From: Moraxellaceae bacterium
GTDB lineage: Bacteria; Pseudomonadota; Gammaproteobacteria; Pseudomonadales; Moraxellaceae
Length of the DNA: 42,557 nt
Assembly (NCBI GenBank): GCA_029267635.1
Contig: JAJUIK010000019.1
Location: forward strand, 1-42,557
Direction: 5' to 3'
The notes beneath the pieces are model-generated. The model searched no databases. It was not told where the DNA came from and worked only from the letters and a program-made list of their open reading frames with translations. The number at the start of each line of letters is the position of its first letter. The first letter of the stretch is position 1. A program made the position numbers and the translations under genes. This document shows positions 1 through 8,049 of the stretch, in pieces.

Positions 1-118
1 CTGCTTCAACAAATAGCCTGTTGTCTTTGGCAGTTACTCCAACAGTACTCGCTCGTCCGGGCAACAGATCCTTAATCTGTTCCCACTGATCATCTCTTAA
101 TACATAGCGTTTAGTCAT
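1..118 (-). CDS. IS5-family transposase, N-terminal part (partial, runs off the window)
   Basis: Starts at the ATG at 116-118 and is cut by the window edge after 39 codons. The N-terminus ([20 protein letters not shown]) has the DDQWxxIxxLLP pattern typical of the DUF4096-type N-terminal domain of IS5/IS427-group transposases. The catalytic DDE part lies outside the window, so it is unknown whether the gene is intact or uses a programmed frameshift as many IS427-group elements do. It carries Ala where the right copy has Thr (residue 23). Confidence 0.85.
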   Translation of the reverse strand, partial: MTKRYVLRDDQWEQIKDLLPGRASTVGVTAKDNRLFVEA

Positions 119-171
119 GAAAAAATAATGAGGACAGGTTAGATTTTCTCAAGCTAATTGATGACAGACCC
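1..171 (-). mobile_element. IS5-family insertion sequence, left copy (one end only)
   Basis: The sequence from the window edge to about position 171 is one end of an insertion sequence whose transposase reads leftward out of the window. The terminal bases (GGGTCTGTCAT reading into the element) and the whole visible part recur in inverted orientation at 42419-42557, with a single difference (position 52 versus 42538). The base pair TA flanks both termini, consistent with a TA target duplication as in several IS5 subgroups. The element ends only 6 bases from the nudC stop codon. The exact IS name cannot be given from one end. Confidence 0.85.
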
Positions 172-177
172 TACTTT

Positions 178-951
178 TTATAACCATTCTTTGCTGTCAT
201 CTGCAACTGGTGTGCCATGCATTACATGCATGATCATGGCATGAGCGATACTCCCCTTGAATGGAATTTCCGGCAGCTGATCAAACCTGAAAAACCGCGC
301 ATCACTCAGTTCATGTTCCGCAATCTGGATATCACCTGCATGATATTCTGCTTTAAACGCTAGCATCAAGTTGCTTGGAAACGGCCATGGCTGACTGGCT
401 AGGTATTGGATATTTTTGACTTGTAGACCGACTTCCTCCTGAATTTCGCGTCGCACTGCATCTTCCAGCGTTTCACCCACTTCGACAAAGCCAGCAATCA
501 GGGTATACATCTGGGTTTTAGTACGGGTATGTTTCGCCAACAGAATTTCATCTTTGCCGCGGGTAACGATGGTAATTACACAAGGATTAATACGAGGATA
601 CTGGCTATAGCCACAAGATGTGCAGACCATGGAATACTGGGTCACATGCTGCTGCGCTGGATGACCACAATGACTGCAATATCGGTGATTACGTCGCCAT
701 TCAAGCAGCTGCACAGCACGGCAGGCTTCCTCAAATTGAGGTCGACTCCAAACTTGAACCAACTGGCGGATTGGTACCAACTGATAGCCTTCCGGTATCA
801 GCTCATCTTCTTTCAGATCTCGTGCAATCACCTCTCCATCTGTTGATAGGTTCAGGTCATCCCAAAGTCTTTCAACTAGCGGCAACTGAAAATCATTATC
901 TACCAGTAATTGCTGTTGTTTAAAAATATACGCTTTGGAGTGCATGGTCAT
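178..951 (-). CDS. nudC: NAD(+) diphosphatase / NADH pyrophosphatase NudC
   Basis: A 257-residue Nudix hydrolase, the same length as E. coli NudC, which cleaves NAD(H) to NMN(H) and AMP and removes NAD caps from RNA. A zinc ribbon is formed by Cys92, Cys95, Cys110 and Cys113. The Nudix box lies at about residues 154-176 (GFVEVGET then REIQEEVG). The NudC-diagnostic SQPWPFP motif is at 186-192. Start: an ATG two codons further in (MTMH) is possible; a weak AGGG precedes the first ATG. It has no partner gene: the IS copy begins 6 bases beyond its stop, so any native terminator has been displaced. Function is confident from the family motifs. Confidence 0.95.
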   Translation of the reverse strand: MTMHSKAYIFKQQQLLVDNDFQLPLVERLWDDLNLSTDGEVIARDLKEDELIPEGYQLVPIRQLVQVWSRPQFEEACRAVQLLEWRRNHRYCSHCGHPAQQHVTQYSMVCTSCGYSQYPRINPCVITIVTRGKDEILLAKHTRTKTQMYTLIAGFVEVGETLEDAVRREIQEEVGLQVKNIQYLASQPWPFPSNLMLAFKAEYHAGDIQIAEHELSDARFFRFDQLPEIPFKGSIAHAMIMHVMHGTPVADDSKEWL

Positions 952-1498
952 TCAGATACCCTAATTAAAAAAATCCCATACAGAGGATGTCTGGGACAAA
1001 ACTAAAGAAGTTAACATGGAATAACTTCATTCAAAATATTAGGTATATAGAATGATAATTTCAACAATAATATTTTTTATATTATTGATTAATATCACAT
1101 AATTTTCACAAGTATTATGAAGCAGATAGCCCTAGTAAAATCTTGTAGATTCCGCATCTGGACTACCCTCACTCTTCTAGACAAATATCGTCTCTTCTTG
1201 GACTGCCCTTTTGAATACAGAAATCAATCCTTAAAAACAGCCTAATTTGCTGTTTAATTTTTGGGAATCAGATCATTTTGTCTGGCTTTTTGTGTTCGCT
1301 CTATCTCACGATTTTACTGCTGGAACTTCTTATTGTTTTATGTTCCGGAGTGTCCTTTCCTGTATGACTCCATCATGAGAAAAATATAGCTGCCCTAACT
1401 ACAAAACTTTACATCTGTGTGCCATACGTACAAATTTGCCTAGAAATTAACCTGAGAAATTGTTGATTTTATAAAATGTTATTGCCAATCATTTTTAT
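952..1498. other. AT-rich divergent intergenic region between nudC and hmp
   Basis: No convincing gene. It holds a 42-codon open frame at 1117-1245 (+) without a recognisable ribosome site or homology, an imperfect FNR-like palindrome TTGAT-TAAT-ATCAC at 1085-1098, and a weak hairpin AAACAGC/GCTGTTT at 1235-1255 followed by a short T stretch. The right end contains the hmp promoter. Confidence 0.5.
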
Positions 1499-1521
1499 AA
1501 AATGTATTTTAAATACATCTT
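1482..1521 (+). promoter_or_regulatory. hmp promoter with overlapping NsrR operator
   Basis: The 23-bp palindrome at 1499-1521 (left arm AAAATGTATTT, centre T, right arm AAATACATCTT) matches the proteobacterial NsrR consensus (AAGATGYATTT-N-AAATRCATCTT) at 22 of 23 positions by hand alignment. A -35 TTGCCA (1482-1487) and a -10 TATTTT (1505-1510), 17 bases apart, place the operator over the -10. Binding of NsrR would therefore block transcription, and nitric oxide damage to its Fe-S cluster would relieve it, as known for hmp in other bacteria. Confidence 0.85.
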
Positions 1522-1549
1522 AAAGAGTAATCATTATGTGAGATCAACT

Positions 1550-2758
1550 ATGACTCCGCAGCAAATTGAGCTAGTGAAAGCCACTGTTCCTGTACTTCGT
1601 GAAAATGGTGTAGCCTTAACCGGTTATTTCTATAATCGCATGTTGGGTAATAACCCTGATCTAAAAGAAACCTTTAACATGGGACATCAACGCAGCGGAG
1701 CTCAGGCACAAGCCTTGGCAGGTGCGGTATTGGCTTATGCTGAAAATATTGAAGATCCATCTGTATTGTTACCAGTGGTTGAACTCATCGCCCATAAACA
1801 CGTCAGCTTGAATATTCAATCACCTGATTACAGCATTGTAGGTGAAAACTTATTACACTCGATTAGCGAAGTACTTAACATTTCGATGGAAGACCCATTG
1901 ATTGCAGCTTGGGCTGCCGCTTATGGTCAATTGGCTGATCTATTTATCAGTACTGAAAAGGCTATTTACGATCAACATCAGCAAGCTAAAGGCAGCTGGT
2001 TAGGCTGGCGCAAGTTCAAAATTGCCAAAAAAGTGGTGGAAAGTGATGAAATTACCTCTTTCTATCTGCAACCTTCAGATGGCGGTGCATTACCAACCTA
2101 TGAAGCGGGCCAATATATTTCAGTCCGTGTATTTGTTGAAGAATTAGGTTTAAAACAGCCACGCCAGTACACGTTATCGACTAGTCCACAAGCTGATTAT
2201 CTACGTATCTCTGTAAAACGTGAGCCTGAAAAAGGGGATCTAGCCGCTGGGTGGGTATCCAATACCTTACATGGTTTGCCAGAAGGTTCAGAAATTGAAG
2301 TTTCTGCTCCAACAGGTAATTTCTATCTGCTTGACCCAAATAAGCGTAATGTATTTATCAGTGGTGGTGTTGGCTTAACACCGATGATTGCCATGCTGAA
2401 TCAATTAGTTACTTTATACATGCCACAGCCTATAACTTTCATCCATGCCTGCCGTAGCAAGCAAGTTCATGCCATGAAACAACATATTGATGATTTGAAA
2501 GAAAAATATCCGCGTTTAAATACTTTTACGGTTTATGAATTTCCCCGTTCAGATGACATCTTAGGGGAAGATTATGACGCGGCTGGCCGTTTAGATTTAA
2601 TGAGTATGGATCGCGCATTACTTCCAGTAAATGCGGATTACTATCTTTGTGGCCCAATGCCATTTATGGCTGAGCAACATAAAGCACTCGTTGCCCGTGG
2701 TATCCCTGCAGAAAATATTCACAGTGAAGCATTTGGTACAGGTGGTGTAAAACACTAA
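1550..2758 (+). CDS. hmp: NO-detoxifying flavohemoglobin (nitric oxide dioxygenase)
   Basis: Converts nitric oxide plus O2 to nitrate using NAD(P)H, FAD and haem; cytoplasmic. The 402-residue protein has an N-terminal globin domain (about 1-140) with Tyr28 (B10), Gln52 (E7) and proximal His84, then an FAD-binding reductase domain (RQYTLS) and an NAD domain (GGVGLTPM). The open frame extends upstream to 1502, but that ATG lies inside the NsrR operator and downstream of the -10 by no distance at all; the ATG at 1550 (MTPQQIELVKATVPVL) aligns with E. coli Hmp and is used here. Monocistronic, followed by a strong hairpin terminator. The NsrR operator implies induction by nitrosative stress. Confidence 0.95.
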   Translation: MTPQQIELVKATVPVLRENGVALTGYFYNRMLGNNPDLKETFNMGHQRSGAQAQALAGAVLAYAENIEDPSVLLPVVELIAHKHVSLNIQSPDYSIVGENLLHSISEVLNISMEDPLIAAWAAAYGQLADLFISTEKAIYDQHQQAKGSWLGWRKFKIAKKVVESDEITSFYLQPSDGGALPTYEAGQYISVRVFVEELGLKQPRQYTLSTSPQADYLRISVKREPEKGDLAAGWVSNTLHGLPEGSEIEVSAPTGNFYLLDPNKRNVFISGGVGLTPMIAMLNQLVTLYMPQPITFIHACRSKQVHAMKQHIDDLKEKYPRLNTFTVYEFPRSDDILGEDYDAAGRLDLMSMDRALLPVNADYYLCGPMPFMAEQHKALVARGIPAENIHSEAFGTGGVKH

Positions 2759-2785
2759 TCCAATATGTTCCATATGAGGTGAGAT

Positions 2786-2820
2786 AGGCTCGCCTAGTGA
2801 TACTAGGCCAGCCTTTTTTA
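2786..2820 (+). terminator. Intrinsic terminator of hmp
   Basis: A hairpin with arms AGGCT-c-GCCTAGT and ACTAGGC-c-AGCCT is followed by a six-T run. It starts 28 bases after the hmp stop. Confidence 0.8.
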
Positions 2821-3307
2821 TTCATTTAAATTTAAAAAATCTATTTAAATCAAAAATAATATTCTCTCTGACAAACTATATAGCAACGCCCCTTTTAACA
2901 AGCTGATTAACTTCTGTGACCAAATATTTAAAACTCCGGGCAAACAATCCATGACAAAAACGACTAGCAGATCTTCTTCCTGTACACAGCTCAGTATTTC
3001 TTGAAATTAAGGACGAGCTGTATTTTTCTTGAAGTCTTATCGATAAAAACCCGATCAACCTCAATAAGAAAACAGACCATATCCATTGCTGATTGCTCGG
3101 GTAGATATCACCTAGAACTCAAAGTTATTACTTGTTCTTTTAAATCAAATTTATACCGTAAAAAATATTTATGACTTAAAAGCAAAATAAATGGGACTAT
3201 AGGCTCTGAGAAAAATATTTTCTATCCACAGCTTAAATTCATTCACCAGAATCACACAAAATAATCTAGAAATAATGTGCTGATCCATTCCTTCGTTATT
3301 TAAAATT

Positions 3308-3523
3308 TTAATTAGCTGCAATGATGATCAATCCGTTCTTACGCTCTCCTAATAAAACCCATTTTAAATAATTGCCCGCGCTGTATTTAGTCACCAATAT
3401 TCACCTGAATATTTTTAAGTCGGCCTGCTGCTGTTGGTCCAATGTTGGTTCAATTTTATAATTATGCCAAGCCTCTACGATCGCTATACTAAACAGACTC
3501 GGCTGAATGGACTTAGCTTGAAT
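3308..3523 (-). pseudogene. Unidentified gene relic with an in-frame stop
   Basis: One minus-strand frame reads as ordinary protein (containing SIAIVEAWHNYKIEP, then DQQQQADLKIF), meets TGA at 3401-3403, and continues in the same frame (YLKWVLLGERKNG) to TAA at 3308-3310. A second protein-like stretch (ILRTGPFAPINVT) just upstream is in another frame. This pattern suggests a gene inactivated by a nonsense mutation and a frameshift. I do not recognise the family. Confidence 0.3.
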
Positions 3524-3697
3524 CTAAATAGGGTGACATTAATAGGGGCAAAAGGTCCGGTACGCAGAATGACATAAGTTAATAATAAAATTAAATTTAT
3601 AACCACCACAAGAACGGAAAACGCTCACTTTCCAAACGGAAATATTTGCATCTGTACTCTGCTTGGTTTTTATTAATTAAGGATAATGTAATCTATT

Positions 3698-3891
3698 ATG
3701 CAAAGCTTTAAACAAGAATTGATGAAAAACGATAATTAATAGCTTGGCTGGATCATCTGCCTGATCAAGTGAACTTAAATATAACTTCACTGCATATGCG
3801 TGAGATATACCTTTCCCATAAAAACATCCCTGAAATTTTCAGGGCTGTCTTAAATTATGTAGGTAATATCGATTGCATAGAAATCATTTAA
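3698..3891 (+). pseudogene. Small gene relic with a probable single-base frameshift
   Basis: ATG at 3698 opens a 13-residue frame (MQSFKQELMKNDN) that ends at TAA 3737-3739. The adjacent frame, open from about 3736, continues as IAWLDHLPDQVNLNITSLH and on to TAA at 3889-3891. Restoring one T near 3736 would join them into a protein of about 65 residues with natural-looking composition. Family not recognised; it could also be chance. Confidence 0.3.
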
Positions 3892-3940
3892 CAGCTTTTC
3901 ATTTATGCAATCGAATTACCCAAATGAAGCAAAAATCACC

Positions 3941-4141
3941 TTACTGAACTTTTGCACGAAAACCCTCTTCTGCAAGCGCAGCGGTGATCTTATCCACACT
4001 TTCGGTGCTGTCCACAGTGACAATTTTCGTTGCTAAATCCACAGTCACTTTAGCTTCTGGATCAACATCCTGAATGGTGGCAGTCACACCACGCGCACAA
4101 CCACCACAGGTCATATTTTCAATCAATAATTTCATATCCAT
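3941..4141 (-). CDS. copZ: CopZ-like copper chaperone (HMA domain protein)
   Basis: A 66-residue heavy-metal-associated domain protein with the metal-binding motif MTCGGC (Cys12, Cys15) in the usual beta-alpha-beta-beta-alpha-beta length. Such proteins carry Cu(I) in the cytoplasm and hand it to CopA-type ATPases. It is divergent from copA across a 128-base region containing two CueR-type promoters, which argues for copper rather than mercury or another metal. No signal peptide is present, so it is not MerP-like. The gene is well separated from its downstream neighbour and appears monocistronic. Confidence 0.9.
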   Translation of the reverse strand: MDMKLLIENMTCGGCARGVTATIQDVDPEAKVTVDLATKIVTVDSTESVDKITAALAEEGFRAKVQ

Positions 4142-4169
4142 TCTCCAAACGGAATATCACTTAAGAAAA

Positions 4170-4200
4170 AGTTTAAACCTTGTCATCATGGTAAGGTCAA
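4170..4200 (-). promoter_or_regulatory. CueR-type promoter/operator of copZ
   Basis: On the minus strand, TTGACC is separated by 19 bases from TAAACT. The over-long 19-bp spacer holds a dyad ACCTT-N11-AAGGT, the canonical geometry of MerR-family copper operators, in which CueR untwists the DNA to activate. It resembles the copA promoter on the other strand base for base in its first half. Confidence 0.8.
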
Positions 4201-4221
4201 GAGGTGTTTTTTAAAATATGC

Positions 4222-4252
4222 TTGACCTTCCCATCATGTCAATCTGTATGCT
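4222..4252 (+). promoter_or_regulatory. CueR-type promoter of copA
   Basis: TTGACC (4222-4227) and TATGCT (4247-4252) are spaced by 19 bases. The spacer begins CTTCCCATCATG, sharing the pattern TTGACCTT-n-CCAT-n-ATG-n-CAA with the copZ promoter, but its right half-site is degenerate (AATCT instead of AAGGT), predicting weaker CueR binding than at copZ. Confidence 0.75.
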
Positions 4253-4284
4253 AACCACAAGACATTAAAATGACAGAGGTTGTT

Positions 4285-6756
4285 ATGGACTCTAAACACA
4301 TACCTGCCTTCCCCTTCCAGGAAACCATATCCATTGAAGGTATGACCTGTGCATCCTGCGTCGGAAGAGTAGAAAAAGCCTTAAAAAAAGTGGACGGCGT
4401 AGAAAAAGCAGAAGTGAACCTTGCTACGGAAAAAGCGGTGATTTCTTCGTCTCATCCCTTAGACCGCAGCCTCCTGATCAAAGCTGTTGAACGTGCAGGT
4501 TATGAAGTACCTGTGACCCCTCCGATTGAGCTGGCCATTGACGGGATGACTTGTGCCTCCTGCGTGGCTCGGGTAGAAAAAGCCTTAGAAAAAGTAGAAG
4601 GTGTTCAACAAGCCAATGTAAACCTCGCCACCGAACGCGCATGGGTTCTGGTCAATCATCCGGTCCAGAGTAATGAGCTCATCCAGGCCGTAAAAAAAGC
4701 AGGATATGGTGGCAAGCTGGTGGAGCAAGACCAAAGCGCACAACTTGATAAAAAAAATCTGGAACAGCAGCAGCTTAAACGGGATCTCATCCTTTCTATC
4801 CTCTTGGCTTTTCCAGTTTTTATTCTGGAAATGGGATCACATATGATTCCGGCATTCCATCTATGGGTGATGCAAAATATTGGGCATGATCAAAGCTGGC
4901 TGATTCAGTTCGTGTTGACTACCCTGGTTCTGGTTTTTCCGGGATGGCGTTTCTACCAGAAAGGGATTCCTGCACTGTTACGTTTTACCCCGGATATGAA
5001 CTCACTGGTGGCGGTAGGCACATTGGCTGCTTATAGCTTTTCACTGGTCGCGACGTTTGTCCCCCATATCCTGCCTGAAGGTACGATGTATGTGTATTAT
5101 GAAGCCGCAGCAGTCATTGTCAGCTTGATTCTATTGGGCCGTTATTTTGAGGCAAAAGCCAAAGGACGTACCTCACAGGCCATTCAGCACCTAATCGGCA
5201 TGCAGGCCAAAACCGCACGCATTTATCGTGATGGTCAGGTGATCGAAGTTCCTATCGCAGATGTCACTGCAGATGTGCTGGTAGAGATTCGCCCGGGTGA
5301 CCGTGTACCTGTAGATGGAGAAGTGGTCGAAGGAAAAAGCTATATTGATGAATCCATGATTACCGGTGAACCGGTCCCGGTAGAAAAACATCCGGGTGAT
5401 CAAGTCGTCGGCGGTACCATTAATCAGAATGGAACACTGAATATTCGTGCTACAGCGATTGGCGAATCCTCTGTACTAGCGCAAATCATCCGGATGGTCG
5501 AACAGGCACAAGGTTCTAAACTGCCGATTCAGGCGTTGGTGGATAAAGTCACCATGTGGTTTGTGCCGGTGGTCATGTTGCTGGCTGCGGTGACCTTTAT
5601 GGTCTGGTTTATGTTTGGTCCCGAACCGGCGTTAACCTTTGGTCTGGTCAATGCAGTAGCAGTACTGATTATTGCCTGTCCTTGTGCCATGGGACTGGCT
5701 ACTCCCACCTCGATTATGGTCGGTACAGGCCGTGGTGCTGAAATGGGCGTATTGTTCCGCAAAGGTGAAGCCTTGCAACTGCTGCAAGATGTTCAGGCGG
5801 TAGCGGTCGATAAAACAGGAACGCTGACTGCAGGCAAACCGACCCTGACGGATTTTCAGGTGCAGACCGGTTTTGAACCTGAACAGGTCTTGCGTATTGT
5901 GGCATCGGTGGAAGCGAAATCTGAACACCCGATCGCTGTGGCCATCGTGCAAGCAGCGGCACAGAAGAACATCAATCTATTGCCGGTAAACGCTTTTAAC
6001 ACCATTACTGGTTCTGGGATTGCAGCGGAAGTTGAAGGTCAGATTGTACAGATTGGTGCTGATCGTTATATGCAACAGGTCGGATTGAATGTCGATGCTT
6101 TTGAAGCAGAAGCAGCACGTTTAGGTCAGGAGGGTAAAACCCCGATTTATGTGGCAATTGATCACCAGCTGGCAGCGATTATTGCAGTCGCTGATCCCAT
6201 TAAAGAAAGCACTTATGCTGCAATCAGTGCTTTACATCAACTGGGTTTAAAAGTGGCGATGATTACCGGTGACAACCGCCATACCGCCCAGGCCATTGCA
6301 GCACGTTTGCAGATTGATCAGGTGGTAGCTGAAGTCTTGCCCGAAGGTAAAGTGGATGTGGTGCGCCAGTTACAGCAGCAATATGGCCGAGTGGCGTTTG
6401 TGGGCGATGGTATTAATGATGCACCGGCTTTGGCACAGGCCGATGTCGGTTTGGCGATTGGTACCGGAACCGATGTGGCGATTGAAGCAGCTGAAGTGGT
6501 GCTGATGTCCGGCAATGTGCAAGGTGTGCCGAATGCCATTGCATTAAGCAAAGCCACGATCCGTAATATCCGTCAGAACCTGTTTTGGGCATTCATCTAT
6601 AACGTTGCCTTAATCCCAATTGCTGCCGGAGCACTGTATCCCGCATTCGGGATTTTACTTTCTCCCATTTTTGCAGCGGGAGCAATGGCCCTGTCCTCCG
6701 TTTTTGTGTTGGGCAATGCCTTACGCTTAAAATATTTTCAGGCACCTACCGTTTAA
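4285..6756 (+). CDS. copA: Cu(I)-exporting P1B-type ATPase CopA
   Basis: Pumps cytoplasmic Cu(I) out through the inner membrane. Counting from the first in-frame ATG at 4270 (828 residues), it has two N-terminal HMA domains (MTCASC at 25-30 and 93-98), the intramembrane CPC motif (Cys470, Cys472), the phosphorylated Asp514 in DKTGT, a SEHP motif typical of P1B ATPases, TGDN and GDGINDAP. The ATG at 4285 is preferred because AGAGG lies 5 bases before it, whereas the ATG at 4270 has no ribosome site; this gives 823 residues. It is divergent from the chaperone copZ and followed by cueR. The CueR-type promoter predicts copper induction. Confidence 0.96.
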   Translation: MDSKHIPAFPFQETISIEGMTCASCVGRVEKALKKVDGVEKAEVNLATEKAVISSSHPLDRSLLIKAVERAGYEVPVTPPIELAIDGMTCASCVARVEKALEKVEGVQQANVNLATERAWVLVNHPVQSNELIQAVKKAGYGGKLVEQDQSAQLDKKNLEQQQLKRDLILSILLAFPVFILEMGSHMIPAFHLWVMQNIGHDQSWLIQFVLTTLVLVFPGWRFYQKGIPALLRFTPDMNSLVAVGTLAAYSFSLVATFVPHILPEGTMYVYYEAAAVIVSLILLGRYFEAKAKGRTSQAIQHLIGMQAKTARIYRDGQVIEVPIADVTADVLVEIRPGDRVPVDGEVVEGKSYIDESMITGEPVPVEKHPGDQVVGGTINQNGTLNIRATAIGESSVLAQIIRMVEQAQGSKLPIQALVDKVTMWFVPVVMLLAAVTFMVWFMFGPEPALTFGLVNAVAVLIIACPCAMGLATPTSIMVGTGRGAEMGVLFRKGEALQLLQDVQAVAVDKTGTLTAGKPTLTDFQVQTGFEPEQVLRIVASVEAKSEHPIAVAIVQAAAQKNINLLPVNAFNTITGSGIAAEVEGQIVQIGADRYMQQVGLNVDAFEAEAARLGQEGKTPIYVAIDHQLAAIIAVADPIKESTYAAISALHQLGLKVAMITGDNRHTAQAIAARLQIDQVVAEVLPEGKVDVVRQLQQQYGRVAFVGDGINDAPALAQADVGLAIGTGTDVAIEAAEVVLMSGNVQGVPNAIALSKATIRNIRQNLFWAFIYNVALIPIAAGALYPAFGILLSPIFAAGAMALSSVFVLGNALRLKYFQAPTV

Positions 6757-6771
6757 GCAGATAAAGACGCA

Positions 6772-6801
6772 GGGTTTAAGTCACTGACCTAAACCCTTTT
6801 T
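6772..6801 (+). terminator. Terminator between copA and cueR
   Basis: Arms GGGTTTA (6772-6778) and TAAACCC (6790-6796), with an inner GTC/GAC extension, are followed by five T. It ends only 17 bases before the cueR start, so cueR is either expressed by read-through or from a promoter inside the end of copA. Confidence 0.75.
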
Positions 6802-6817
6802 CAATCAGAGGGATTTT

Positions 6818-7210
6818 ATGAATATTGGCCAAGCATCCAAGCAGTGCGGAATTTCCAGCAAAATGATTCGCTATTATGAGCAGATCGGCTTGCTTGGCAC
6901 GGCGAAACGTTCTGCTTCAGGCTATCGGATTTATTCGGAACAGGACTTAAAGACCTTATCATTTTTAAAACATGCACGCGATCTGGGTTTTTCTTCCGAA
7001 CAGATGAAAGAGCTACTGTCATTATGGCGAAATACCGGACGGCAAAGCGCTGAAGTCAAGCAGTTGACCTTGCAGCATATCGAGACATTGAACCAGAAAA
7101 TTGCCCAGCTACAGGACATGGTAAATTGGTTACAGTCTTCTGCAGATCATTGTCCGGGAGATCATCAGGCGGATTGTGTCATTTTAAAAGATATTGAACA
7201 GGGAAAATAA
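6818..7210 (+). CDS. cueR: Copper-responsive MerR-family activator CueR
   Basis: A 130-residue MerR-family regulator with an N-terminal winged helix-turn-helix (IRYYEQIGLL) and a coiled-coil dimer helix at about 80-105. Cys112 and Cys120 in the C-terminal loop (CPGDHQADC) and Ser77 are at the positions that give E. coli CueR its two-coordinate Cu(I)/Ag(I) selectivity. It sits directly after copA, and its predicted operators precede copA and copZ. AGAGG lies 5 bases before the ATG. Role as the activator of this module is inferred from these matches and is strong. Confidence 0.94.
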   Translation: MNIGQASKQCGISSKMIRYYEQIGLLGTAKRSASGYRIYSEQDLKTLSFLKHARDLGFSSEQMKELLSLWRNTGRQSAEVKQLTLQHIETLNQKIAQLQDMVNWLQSSADHCPGDHQADCVILKDIEQGK

Positions 7211-7742
7211 AGACCAAGTGTTCTGATGACTTTGTCTATTTCACTCCAAAAATAGCCCGATAGTCCGAGGCAATATCCAGTCACTATGCAAAATTTTGCG
7301 GTAATGAAAGTGAGTTTTTCAATCCAGCCTGTACACGGCGGGACATTCAATCCATAAATGGGTTGTTTACCGTCGTTGTGATGCTCTGGTGCCCCATTTA
7401 AAGTCAGCCATTTGATCACGGCGGCTCTGTAACCTTAAAAAAATCAAAAACACAGCGATTGATGAGGTGTATTCCGATGCAAAAAGGTTTCTAAGTAAAA
7501 AGAAAGACCCTATTTGTCTAGAAAAATGGTGACCGTCCAGATATTGCAATGTGCACCCCTAACACAGCTTCAAACTTTGCTGCTCTAATTAAATTTATAT
7601 ACAAGTGTGATGAGTTTAGGTTAATTAACAATCAACTTTAGCTAATCTGTTATATTTTTTTATAAATAATTTGTATCTATTATAAACAGTGTAGTCTATG
7701 CATACTGGCTATATCGGATAGAAACCATAGCAGAGATTGGCC
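7211..7742. other. Intergenic region, no intact gene seen
   Basis: Both strands carry short open frames (for example minus 7165-7419) but none with a ribosome site or recognisable motif. No terminator hairpin for cueR is obvious. It may contain eroded coding DNA. Confidence 0.4.
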
Positions 7743-7904
7743 ATGAAAGATCAAGATAATCCCCCAAAATCTCAAAAGTATGCGGATAGTTCCATTTCCG
7801 ACAAAGCATTTAAACGCATGATTTTCTGGTTCGCAGTTTATTGTGGACTATTCTGTATAGGCGTCATTTTGGTGATCAATGCAGATAATGCCTATTTGCA
7901 CTGA
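7743..7904 (+). CDS. Small single-span membrane protein (53 residues)
   Basis: The open frame encodes a charged, hydrophilic N-terminus (MKDQDNPPKSQKYADS), a basic patch (KAFKR) and one hydrophobic span at about residues 30-47 (IFWFAVYCGLFCIGVILV), ending shortly afterwards with NADNAYLH. The basic residues before the span predict an N-in topology. AGAG precedes the ATG by 8 bases. I do not recognise the family. It stands alone, downstream of cueR and upstream of the MocR-type regulator, and is a plausible but unproven gene. Confidence 0.6.
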   Translation: MKDQDNPPKSQKYADSSISDKAFKRMIFWFAVYCGLFCIGVILVINADNAYLH

Positions 7905-8049
7905 ATGAAATCCGCATCATTCATGCACGACTGATGTAAGTCATAGTCTCTATTACTCAGTTTGCCTAGGCCTGAGCAGAATTTTGAGATAGATTAATCG
8001 GTATTCATCTATCTCATCTACGCCATGATGCTGTTAACCCATATCTCTT

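Larger units (their letters stand above)
2821..3940. other. 1.1 kb intergenic region with decayed coding remnants
   Basis: No intact gene. A 62-codon minus-strand frame at 2876-3064 has no recognisable motif or ribosome site. Two better relics, described separately, lie at 3308-3523 and 3698-3891. The whole stretch looks like eroded former coding DNA between hmp and the copper module. Confidence 0.45.

Noticed and set aside
1085..1098. FNR-like TTGAT-TAAT-ATCAC upstream of hmp
   Set aside because: One mismatch and about 400 bases from the hmp promoter, so a role is unlikely. It is mentioned only within the intergenic entry.
1117..1245. A 42-codon ORF upstream of hmp
   Set aside because: No ribosome site, no recognisable features, and it lies in AT-rich sequence where such frames arise by chance.
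2876..3064. A 62-residue minus-strand ORF
   Set aside because: No ribosome site or recognisable motif. It is probably chance or relic sequence.
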